Position numbers and translations under genes: made by a program. The notes under the pieces are model-generated. The model had not been told where the DNA came from. It saw only the letters and a list, made by a program, of their open reading frames with translations, and searched no databases. This document shows, piece by piece, positions 1-4,678 of a stretch of DNA of 6,372 nucleotides. Positions within the stretch are counted from its first letter, which is position 1, and every line of letters begins with the position of its first letter. The stretch lies in NCBI GenBank assembly GCA_028292345.1, contig JAQGMN010000128.1, positions 1 through 6,372 on the forward strand, given 5' to 3'. Source of the stretch: Polaromonas sp. (lineage in GTDB: Bacteria; Pseudomonadota; Gammaproteobacteria; Burkholderiales; Burkholderiaceae_C).

Positions 1-422
1 GCATGGATGTTCTTCTGGCTGTTGGCCTTGGTGTTGCGGTTGAGCAGGTGCTTGATGCGGTAGGCCAGGCGGCCCAGCCAGCTGCCGTAGATGGCGCTTT
101 CGACCTCCTGGCGGTTGACGATCAGCAGCTCCAGCAGGTCGGCCAGGTGCGGCGTGGTCCAGTCGCCGGCGATGTAGCTTTCGGCAAAGCCGATGTCGCC
201 CGAGCGCAGCGCGGCGGCGCACGGCTTCCAGTTGTGCAGGTGCAGGCTGGCCATGGGCGCCGTGCCCGAGCCGAAGCGCTGCAGCGCGCCGTCGGGCAGC
301 TGCACCGTGAGCGTGCCGTGCTTCAGCCGCCGCAGCATCTTCAGGGCGGTGCGCGCGGCGCTCGGTGCGTTGTGCGGGATGGCCTGGGCGACGGGTGCGG
401 AAGAAGGGCTGAAGGTGGTCAT
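1..422 (-). CDS. Cyclopropane-fatty-acyl-phospholipid synthase-like SAM methyltransferase (N-terminal part, truncated by window edge)
   Basis: The visible 140 residues are the N-terminal domain of the CFA synthase family (COG2230), cytosolic or membrane-associated enzymes that transfer a methylene or methyl group from S-adenosylmethionine to double bonds of phospholipid acyl chains. The hallmark N-terminal motif SGDIGFAESYIAGDW is at residues 74-88. The fragment ends in NSQKNIH, which in the family leads directly into the HYDLGN segment before the SAM-binding domain. Family members are about 400 residues, so roughly two thirds lies off the left edge. The ATG overlaps the TGA of the DUF1365 gene as ATGA (419-422), which fixes the start and indicates translational coupling. 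The bicarbonate- and SAM-site residues that separate true CFA synthases from UfaM/BfaB-type methyltransferases are outside the window, so the exact product (cyclopropane or methyl branch) cannot be decided. The family call is firm. Confidence 0.93.
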   Translation of the reverse strand, partial: MTTFSPSSAPVAQAIPHNAPSAARTALKMLRRLKHGTLTVQLPDGALQRFGSGTAPMASLHLHNWKPCAAALRSGDIGFAESYIAGDWTTPHLADLLELLIVNRQEVESAIYGSWLGRLAYRIKHLLNRNTKANSQKNIH

Positions 423-1207
423 CGCGTTACTGGGTTGTGGGGAAGGTCGGGTTTGGAGATGAAAGGAACTTTTTTGCGCCACAGCCTGAAGGCCTGCCAG
501 TGGATGCGCGCCACCACGCCCAGCGTCATGGCCGGGTAGCGCCACAGTGCCCTGCGCAGGCTGGCCGGCGTGACGGGCTCCAGCGTGCCGCTGACGCTGG
601 TCTGCAGCAGCGGCCCGGCCGCATCGCCGTCCGGGCCGTCGTGGTAGTCGATGCGCGCCACCGTCGTGCGCGCGCCGTCCTGGCTGCCGTGCATGAAGCG
701 AAAGCGGTAGCCGCCGGCCAGCGTGCAGAAGGGCGAGACATGGAACACCTTGTCGGCGGTGAGCGTCTGGTTGTAGGCGGGCTGGTCGAGCAGGTAGCAG
801 TGGCGCTCGCCGAAGGTGTTGTTCACCTCGACGACGATGGCGCGCAGGCGGCCGTCCGTCCGGTGGCAATACCAGAAGCTGACCGGCTTGAAGGCATAGC
901 CGAGCACGCGCGGATAGGTGTGCAGCCAGACCTCGCCGCCGGCGTCCTGCACGCCTTCCTTCAGCAGCAGGGCGTCGAGCCACACCAGCGCGTTGTCGCC
1001 GCCGTCGCCGTGGTCGCGGTCGAAAAAGCTCAGCGCGGCGCGGCGGTTGTGCGCCAGCGCGCCGCTGCCGCCCTGGTGCAGGCTGCGCATCGGCAGCATG
1101 AGGAAATAGGTGGGGTAGTTGAAGGCGTTGGCCGCCGGCCGCAGGCGCTTGTGCATGACCTGGCCGAAGCCGATCAGCGGCACGTCCGCAGCGGGCGGGC
1201 GGGTCAT
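419..1207 (-). CDS. DUF1365 family protein, middle gene of lipid-modification operon
   Basis: This 262-residue protein belongs to the DUF1365 family (COG3496). Conserved blocks visible are HKRLRPAANAFNYPTYFLML (19-38), FFDRDHG (61-67), HTYPRVLGYAFKPVSFWYCH (96-115) and EVNNTFGERHCY (127-138), plus a basic, aromatic C-terminal segment (roughly 225-255) that could be membrane-associated. Length is normal for the family. No catalytic mechanism is established to my knowledge. Members recur between a FAD-dependent oxidoreductase and a CFA-like methyltransferase, as here, and in alphaproteobacteria such clusters have been tied to the singlet-oxygen stress response and, I believe, to furan fatty acid formation. 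The start ATG overlaps the upstream flavoprotein stop as ATGA (1204-1207) and the stop overlaps the downstream methyltransferase start in the same way. A lipid-modifying role is inferred from neighbours, not from active-site residues. Confidence 0.92.
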   Translation of the reverse strand: MTRPPAADVPLIGFGQVMHKRLRPAANAFNYPTYFLMLPMRSLHQGGSGALAHNRRAALSFFDRDHGDGGDNALVWLDALLLKEGVQDAGGEVWLHTYPRVLGYAFKPVSFWYCHRTDGRLRAIVVEVNNTFGERHCYLLDQPAYNQTLTADKVFHVSPFCTLAGGYRFRFMHGSQDGARTTVARIDYHDGPDGDAAGPLLQTSVSGTLEPVTPASLRRALWRYPAMTLGVVARIHWQAFRLWRKKVPFISKPDLPHNPVTR

Positions 1208-2547
1208 GCCGGCACGCTTTCCATTGCTGGCGCCGCCTGCGCGTGCTGCACCAGCAGCAGCCGGGCGGCGTTCATTCCCGACTTCAGGCCGTCTTCATGG
1301 AAACCGTAGCCGGTCCAGGCGCCGCAGAAAAAGCTGTGCTGCCGTCCCTGCAGCGCCGGCAGCAACTGCTGCGCCTGGATCGCGGCCCCGTCGAACACCG
1401 GATGCATGTAGTCGTATTCGCCCAGGATGTGCTGGCGCGCAATGTCGCGCACCGGATTGAGCGACACCAGCAGCGGCTGGGCAAAAGGCAGCGGCTGCAG
1501 CAGGTTCAGCAGGTAATGCAGGCACACGCCGGCCGATTCGCGGTTCAGGCCGGCGGCGCGCTCGTAGTTCCAGGCCGCCCAGGCGATCTTTTTACTTGGC
1601 AGCACCGCGCTGTCGGTGTGCAGCACGGCGCGGTTCGCCTGGTAGCGGATGGCGCCCAGCGCCCGGCGCTCGGCGCTGCTGGCGCCCGGCAGCAGCGCCA
1701 GCGACTGGTCGGAATGCGTGGCCAGGATGACCTTGTCGAAATGCTCGATGGCGCTTCGCGTGACGATGCGCACGCCGCCGCGCAGGGCCCCGGCATCGCG
1801 CTCGATGCGCAGGACCGGCGTGTTCAGCCGCTTGTCGGCAATGCCGGCGACGATTTTCTCGACATACTGGCGCGCGCCGCCCTTCACCGTCCACCACTGC
1901 GGCCGGTCGGTGACCTGAATCAAGCCGTGGTTGTGGCAAAAGCGGATCATGGTGGCGACCGGAAACTGCAGCATCTGGTCGGTCGGGCACGACCAGATGC
2001 AGCCCATCATCGGCAGGAAATACCAGTCGCGGAACTCGTTTGAGAAATCCTGCTGGCGCAAGAAATCGCCCAGCGGCTGCACCATGGCGGCCTCGGCATT
2101 CGACAGCGCCAGCGCGGTGGTGATGCGGTTGAAGCGGACAATGTCGCGCAGCATGCGCAGGAATTTCCAGCTCACCAGGTTGCCGCGCTGGGCAAACACG
2201 CTGTTCAGGCTGGAGCCGCTCCATTCCAGCGCCCGTCCGCCGGCCGCGCCTGGCGCCTTGACCGAAAACGACATGTCCGACCGGGCGGTTTGCACGCCCA
2301 GTTCGGCAAACAGCGCGATCAGGTGGGGATAGGTGCGTTCGTTGAACACCAGGAAGCCGGTGTCCACGCCGTGGCTGACGGGGCCGCGCGGCGTGGGCAG
2401 CGTGACATCGACGGTGTGCGTGTGGCCGCCGAAATAGCCGCCCGCCTCGAACAGCGTGATGCGGGCGCGGCCCTTGAGCGTGTGCGCAGCCGCCAGCCCC
2501 GAAATGCCCGAGCCGACAATGGCCACCTTGGGAAGCGAATGGCTCAT
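1204..2547 (-). CDS. FAD/NAD(P)-binding amine-oxidase-like flavoprotein (COG2907 type), first gene of lipid-modification operon
   Basis: A 447-residue flavoprotein resembling predicted NAD/FAD-binding proteins (COG2907) and the amine oxidase/phytoene-desaturase fold. The Rossmann dinucleotide motif VGSGISGLAAA is at residues 11-21 (GxGxxG 12-17), with the ribose-binding acidic residue at E34 (TLFEAGG) and the GGH turn at 40-42. The C-terminal FAD-contact motif is GAWTGYG (409-415) followed by HEDGLKSG (417-424). No signal peptide or transmembrane segment is evident. The frame stays open upstream to 2862, but I chose ATG 2547 because the GxGxxG motif lies only 11 residues in, as usual for the fold, a GGAG ribosome-binding site sits about 8 bases upstream, and the extension would overlap the peroxidase gene. 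The probable role is oxidation or desaturation of a lipid acyl chain next to the methylation site, inferred from the coupled DUF1365 and CFA-like genes. The substrate is unknown. Confidence 0.92.
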   Translation of the reverse strand: MSHSLPKVAIVGSGISGLAAAHTLKGRARITLFEAGGYFGGHTHTVDVTLPTPRGPVSHGVDTGFLVFNERTYPHLIALFAELGVQTARSDMSFSVKAPGAAGGRALEWSGSSLNSVFAQRGNLVSWKFLRMLRDIVRFNRITTALALSNAEAAMVQPLGDFLRQQDFSNEFRDWYFLPMMGCIWSCPTDQMLQFPVATMIRFCHNHGLIQVTDRPQWWTVKGGARQYVEKIVAGIADKRLNTPVLRIERDAGALRGGVRIVTRSAIEHFDKVILATHSDQSLALLPGASSAERRALGAIRYQANRAVLHTDSAVLPSKKIAWAAWNYERAAGLNRESAGVCLHYLLNLLQPLPFAQPLLVSLNPVRDIARQHILGEYDYMHPVFDGAAIQAQQLLPALQGRQHSFFCGAWTGYGFHEDGLKSGMNAARLLLVQHAQAAPAMESVPA

Positions 2548-2736
2548 GCCAGTGCTCCAGGGCCGTACCGGAATATAAAAATGCTGCGAAGCGCCCTGGT
2601 GCGAACAAGGGAGTGAGGGAGGAGTGAAACCGCCCCGGGTGTGCAAACCGGCCCATGGGACCGGAAAGGCTTCGCAACAATGAAACTGCTGTGGCCTGGC
2701 TCCGGCGCGGTGGCGCCACAGGAGCAAGGTAAGCCA

Positions 2737-2765
2737 TAAGAGTGCGCAAAGCCTAATCGAGTTCC
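2737..2765 (-). promoter_or_regulatory. Possible ECF sigma-factor (sigma-E-like) promoter for the lipid-modification operon
   Basis: On the minus strand GGAACTC (2765-2759) is followed after 17 bases by TCTTA (2741-2737). This resembles the GGAACTT / TCTGA elements with 16±1 spacing known for RpoE-type ECF sigma factors. It would start transcription near 2730 and leave a leader of about 180 bases before the flavoprotein ATG. An envelope or lipid-stress sigma factor would suit these genes, but one mismatch in each box and the long leader keep confidence low. No good sigma-70 promoter was found nearer the ATG. Confidence 0.22.
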
Positions 2766-2799
2766 GGCGCGCGCCGCTTTCAGCCGGTAAAGTTTTGTT

Positions 2800-2817
2800 A
2801 AGCCGACAGCGGCTTTT
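2800..2817. terminator. Weak hairpin after the peroxidase gene
   Basis: AAGCCG (2800-2805) and CGGCTT (2810-2815) form a perfect 6-bp stem with a 4-base loop, 20-odd bases beyond the peroxidase stop. In the minus-strand direction of that gene it is followed by AACAAAAC rather than a T-run, so at best it is a weak terminator or an RNA-stabilising hairpin. In the plus direction a short TT tract follows. Confidence 0.3.
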
Positions 2818-2836
2818 GCGGACGCGCCAGTGGTGT

Positions 2837-3427
2837 TCATGGCCGGGCCAGCTGCTTTTCAATTTCGGCGACGAACTTGCTGCTGCCCGGATCGGTCATC
2901 GAGTTGAAGGACGCCACCGCCAGGCCGTCGCGCGAAACAATGTATTTGTAGAAGTTCCAGCGCACCGGCGTGCCGCTGGCGGCGGCCAGTTGCTTGAACA
3001 GCGGGCTGGCGTCCTTGCCGCTCACCGTGGTCTTGGTGAACATGGGGAAATTCACGCCGAAAGTGCTCTCGCAAAATTCCGCGATGTCCTTGTTGCTGCC
3101 CGATTCCTGCGAAAAATCATTGGACGGGAAGCCCAGCACCACCAGGCCGCGGCCCTGGTATTTGTTGTACAGCGCCTCCAGGCTTTTGTACTGCGGAGTG
3201 AAGCCGCAAAAGCTGGCGGTGTTGACGACGACGACGACCTTGCCGCTGTACTGGCACAGCGACTGCGGCTTTTCGTCCTGCAGCCGCAGCACGTTTTGTT
3301 GCAAAACTGCAGGACAGGCCTGGGCCTGGGCTGGCGCTTCGGGCTGGGCGGCCCGAACCGGCGAAGCAGCGGTTGCCGCGCCGGCCAGCAGCGCCAGGGT
3401 CACGCGAACGAGGGAAAAGGCTTGCAT
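2837..3427 (-). CDS. Glutathione peroxidase-like thiol peroxidase with signal peptide
   Basis: This 196-residue protein is a member of the glutathione peroxidase family (thioredoxin fold), which reduces hydrogen and lipid hydroperoxides. Residues 1-26 look like a Sec signal peptide (hydrophobic run 9-21, likely cleavage after VRA at 26 or ATA at 20), so it probably acts in the periplasm. The peroxidatic cysteine is C74 in NTASFCGFTPQY (69-80). The WNF motif at 157-159 supplies the conserved Trp and Asn. The usual tetrad Gln (FPCNQF) is Asp here: GFPSNDF (99-105), D104. C119 in EFCESTF matches the resolving-cysteine position of thioredoxin-dependent GPx enzymes, and the other family Cys (in FPC) is Ser. 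This suggests a two-cysteine, thioredoxin-like-donor enzyme rather than a glutathione-using one (inference). ATG 3427 begins the signal peptide and has a purine-rich GAGAG just upstream. The gene is divergent from rfaE2 and co-directional with the lipid-modification operon. Confidence 0.92.
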   Translation of the reverse strand: MQAFSLVRVTLALLAGAATAASPVRAAQPEAPAQAQACPAVLQQNVLRLQDEKPQSLCQYSGKVVVVVNTASFCGFTPQYKSLEALYNKYQGRGLVVLGFPSNDFSQESGSNKDIAEFCESTFGVNFPMFTKTTVSGKDASPLFKQLAAASGTPVRWNFYKYIVSRDGLAVASFNSMTDPGSSKFVAEIEKQLARP

Positions 3428-3457
3428 GGCTTGCTCTCAAGAAGAAGGGGCTTTGAG

Positions 3458-3463
3458 CTTATA
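3458..3463 (-). promoter_or_regulatory. Candidate -10 element for the peroxidase gene
   Basis: The minus strand reads TATAAG at 3463-3458, about 30 bases before the peroxidase ATG and preceded by TGCG. A TTGAAT that could serve as -35 lies 20 bases further upstream, longer than the usual 17. A start site near 3451 would leave a short leader of about 24 bases. This is a sequence match only. Confidence 0.3.
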
Positions 3464-3511
3464 CGCACCAGCTTGCTGAGTGGATTCAAAAATTTTTCAG
3501 TCGCTCTGTCT

Positions 3512-3530
3512 CGAAGCCAGATCGGCTTCG
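3512..3530. repeat. 7-bp inverted repeat (possible operator or leader hairpin)
   Basis: CGAAGCC (3512-3518) and GGCTTCG (3524-3530) are perfect inverted copies around AGATC. The right half with the loop, GCCAGATCGGCTTCG (3516-3530), recurs with one base missing as GCCAGATCGCTTCG at 3593-3606, just before rfaE2. Either a protein-binding site or an RNA hairpin is possible. No T-run follows on either strand, so a terminator is unlikely. Confidence 0.45.
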
Positions 3531-3626
3531 GCGCGGCATGGAAAACGACATTCGTGGGGCGCATCCTGCACAATCTGGGGCTTTGCCGCACCGCCAGATC
3601 GCTTCGAATACTTCCCTGAGAGCCGT

Positions 3627-4121
3627 ATGAAACCGCCTTCCTTCCTGAACAAGATCGTCAACCGCAACGATGCCGCCGCCCGCATGGCCGCGCTGCCGCG
3701 CCCGGTGGTGTTCACCAACGGCGTGTTCGACGTGCTGCATTGCGGCCATGCGACCTATCTGGCGCAGGCGCGGCAGCTCGGCGCCAGCCTGGTGGTGGCG
3801 CTGAACACCGACGCCTCGGCCCGCCGCCTGGGCAAAGGCCCGGACCGGCCGCTCAATCCGCAGGACGACCGGGCGGTGCTGATGGCCGCGCTCGAATCAA
3901 GCAGCCTGGTGACCTGGTTCGACGAGGACACGCCGCTGGAGCTGATTGCCGAACTCCAGCCCGACGTGCTGGTCAAGGGCGGCGACTACGACATGGACAC
4001 GCTGGCCGAGACGGCGGTGGTAAAAGCCTACGGCGGCCGGGCGCTGGCGATTCCGTTTGTCGAGGGGTATTCGACGACGGCGCTGGTGAAGAAGATTCGG
4101 GCGGGGTCTGCGGCGGGGTGA
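3627..4121 (+). CDS. rfaE2: D-glycero-beta-D-manno-heptose 1-phosphate adenylyltransferase (stand-alone RfaE2)
   Basis: This 164-residue cytosolic nucleotidyltransferase joins heptose 1-phosphate and ATP to make ADP-glycero-manno-heptose, the precursor of the LPS inner core. It matches the C-terminal half of bifunctional E. coli HldE (RfaE); here, as in many betaproteobacteria, the adenylyltransferase is a separate gene. Visible family motifs are FTNGVFDVLHCGHATYL with the HxGH catalytic signature (HCGH), the N-D-ASARRLGKGPDRPLN segment, LVKGGDY, and the C-terminal GYSTTALVKKI. Length is typical (about 160). The frame is open back to 3480, but ATG 3627 is chosen because the upstream 49 residues are atypical, a GAGAG site sits about 5 bases before this ATG, and the resulting N-terminus matches the family. 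The TGA shares its final base with the start of the dispersed repeat, so that repeat may form the 3' end of the transcript. Substrate anomer and function are well established for the family. Confidence 0.95.
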   Translation: MKPPSFLNKIVNRNDAAARMAALPRPVVFTNGVFDVLHCGHATYLAQARQLGASLVVALNTDASARRLGKGPDRPLNPQDDRAVLMAALESSSLVTWFDEDTPLELIAELQPDVLVKGGDYDMDTLAETAVVKAYGGRALAIPFVEGYSTTALVKKIRAGSAAG

Positions 4122-4190
4122 AAATTGCTATTGAATTGATAGCTTCTTGCGCATGTATTGATTGCGCTGGAGGCTGATTTGATTCATAAA
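4121..4190 (+). repeat. Dispersed Comamonadaceae-type intergenic repeat (REP/MITE-like)
   Basis: The roughly 70 bases after rfaE2 begin AAAATTGCTATTGAATTG, pass through GATAGCTTCTTGCGC and TGCGCTGGAGGC, and end near TTGATTCATAAA. From memory this pattern (TTGCTAT..ATAGC, GCGC..GCGCT, then TTGA.T.ATAAA) is a common intergenic repeat in Polaromonas, Rhodoferax and Acidovorax genomes. Two nested dyads are visible: GCTAT/ATAGC and GCGCA/TGCGC. It may act as a transcript end or mobile hairpin between the convergent rfaE2 and antitoxin genes. Copy number cannot be shown from one window. Confidence 0.6.
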
Positions 4191-4192
4191 TT

Positions 4193-4462
4193 TCAGCGGT
4201 TTCCGGTATCGACACCCATCCGTTGAAACGCTCGGTTCGAAGCGCTCGCTTCAAGGCGTTCAGCAAGCCAGACCTTGATCACGGATTGTCGAGTGACGCC
4301 GAGCTTGCTGGCTTCGCGGTCCAAAGAATCAATCATCCAGGTGGGGAAATCGACATTCACTCGTTTTTGCGCCTGCAAAACACGCCGGGCCTTGGATAAA
4401 TCCAGGGATGCCGTCAGGTCGGCTCCTTCGTCAAACGCTTGCTCGAAATCTTTAGCTTTCAT
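4193..4462 (-). CDS. CopG/BrnA-like ribbon-helix-helix antitoxin
   Basis: An 89-residue protein with a ribbon-helix-helix DNA-binding domain: the strand KRVNVDFP (33-40), helix 1 TWMIDSLDREASKLG (41-55), the turn VTRQS (56-60) and helix 2 VIKVWLAERLEA (61-72). The N-terminus MKAKDFEQAFDEGADLTASLDLSKARR is typical of COG5304-type antitoxins, normally encoded just after a BrnT-family ribonuclease toxin. Such proteins neutralise the toxin and repress their own promoter. Here no BrnT gene is adjacent; the gene upstream is a truncated antidote of another family, overlapping it by 11 bases. Start ATG 4462 has a textbook AGGAGGT 8 bases upstream (4477-4471), located inside the end of the preceding gene. 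The last 15-17 residues (from about 73) look unlike the conserved domain and may be a degraded or read-through tail. Probably functional as a DNA-binding protein, apparently an orphan. Confidence 0.82.
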   Translation of the reverse strand: MKAKDFEQAFDEGADLTASLDLSKARRVLQAQKRVNVDFPTWMIDSLDREASKLGVTRQSVIKVWLAERLEASASNRAFQRMGVDTGNR

Positions 4463-4655
4463 ACAGTGCTACCTCCTGGGTACGTGCGCGAGCATGCGAC
4501 ATGCCTTTGGCCTGTGCGATATCGCCCAGCGCTGCGGTGAAGAAAGAGGCATCGCCTTCTTCCAGGGCGGCTTCAAGGTAGGCTGCCATGTCTTCATCCG
4601 ATTGAAGGTGTTCGGCGGGGTCCCAGAGGCGCATCGTCGGCTTGGTTATTTTCAT
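4452..4655 (-). pseudogene. Truncated HI1420/HigA-type addiction-module antidote (lacks most of its helix-turn-helix)
   Basis: This 67-residue frame has the N-terminal signature of the probable addiction-module antidote family (COG3636, HI1420-like): WDPAEHLQSDEDMAAYLEAALEEGD (11-35), then the ALGDIAQAKGM block (42-52). Intact members are about 95-105 residues and continue with MSQ-AR-TGLSRE-LYKAL and a full helix-turn-helix. Here the sequence after GM collapses to SHARARTQEVALYES and ends at a TAA lying inside the start of the next gene, so the recognition helix and the C-terminus are missing. Its partner toxin (RelE/HigB-like) should lie just upstream, but the DUF6680-like gene is there instead, 23 bases away. 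I read it as a remnant, though it could still be translated and help initiate the downstream antitoxin by coupling. ATG 4655 has no strong ribosome-binding site. Confidence 0.72.
4471..4477 (-). promoter_or_regulatory. Strong Shine-Dalgarno site of the CopG/BrnA-like antitoxin
   Basis: The minus strand reads AGGAGGT at 4477-4471, 8 bases before ATG 4462. It is embedded in the last codons of the truncated antidote (encoding QEV), so this junction serves as both coding end and ribosome-binding site. Confidence 0.75.
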
Positions 4656-4678
4656 GGTTATTTGGACAAGAGTCCGAA

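Larger units (their letters stand above)
2548..2836. other. 289-bp intergenic region between peroxidase and flavoprotein genes
   Basis: No convincing gene is seen here. On the minus strand there is a 98-codon open frame (2544-2840) touching both neighbours by ATGA; it is treated as a finding. Its third-position GC is only about 59% by hand count, it contains three TTA leucine codons, and the translation resembles no protein I know. The region also carries a small hairpin just after the peroxidase stop, two GGAGTGA repeats 11 bp apart (2610-2616 and 2621-2627, plus-strand sense) and the 10-bp palindrome GGCGCGCGCC (2766-2775). Its likely role is to hold the promoter and 5' leader of the flavoprotein-DUF1365-methyltransferase operon. 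Confidence 0.6.
3428..3626. other. Divergent intergenic region between peroxidase and rfaE2
   Basis: These 199 bases separate divergent genes and should hold promoters for both. An AT-rich 10-bp palindrome AAAAATTTTT lies near 3488-3497, a dyad at 3512-3530, and a second copy of part of that dyad at 3593-3607. The plus-strand frame is open from 3480 into rfaE2, but that extension has no family similarity and is treated as untranslated. Confidence 0.55.

Noticed and set aside
437..2043. Long plus-strand frames (437-1309 and 1243-2043) opposite the DUF1365 and flavoprotein genes
   Set aside because: They are antisense shadows caused by high GC; translations are low-complexity Ala/Arg/Gln/Val-rich and the opposite strand encodes clear conserved families.
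2585..2676. 8-bp inverted pair TGCGAAGC (2585-2592) and GCTTCGCA (2669-2676)
   Set aside because: With 76 bases between arms and an expected chance rate near one such pair in a region this size, it is not significant.
1592..2749. 385-residue minus-strand frame overlapping the flavoprotein gene
   Set aside because: It is an Arg/Ala/His/Pro-rich alternative-frame shadow with no motif, fully inside a well-supported gene.
2548..2862. 105-residue N-terminal extension of the flavoprotein gene to an ATG-type start at 2862
   Set aside because: It would overlap the peroxidase gene, has no family similarity, and would place the Rossmann motif more than 110 residues in; ATG 2547 has a good ribosome-binding site.
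2795..3619. 274-residue plus-strand frame over the peroxidase gene
   Set aside because: Antisense to a gene with intact GPx motifs; it has no recognisable domain.
3480..3626. Upstream in-frame start for rfaE2 at 3480
   Set aside because: The extra 49 residues are not seen in the RfaE2 family and cover the divergent promoter region; ATG 3627 gives the usual length.
4239..4252. GAAGCG-CT-CGCTTC dyad and possible integron attC-like sequence in the 3' end of the antitoxin gene
   Set aside because: It lies inside coding sequence and the attC core (GTTRRRY with a partner RYYYAAC) was not matched.
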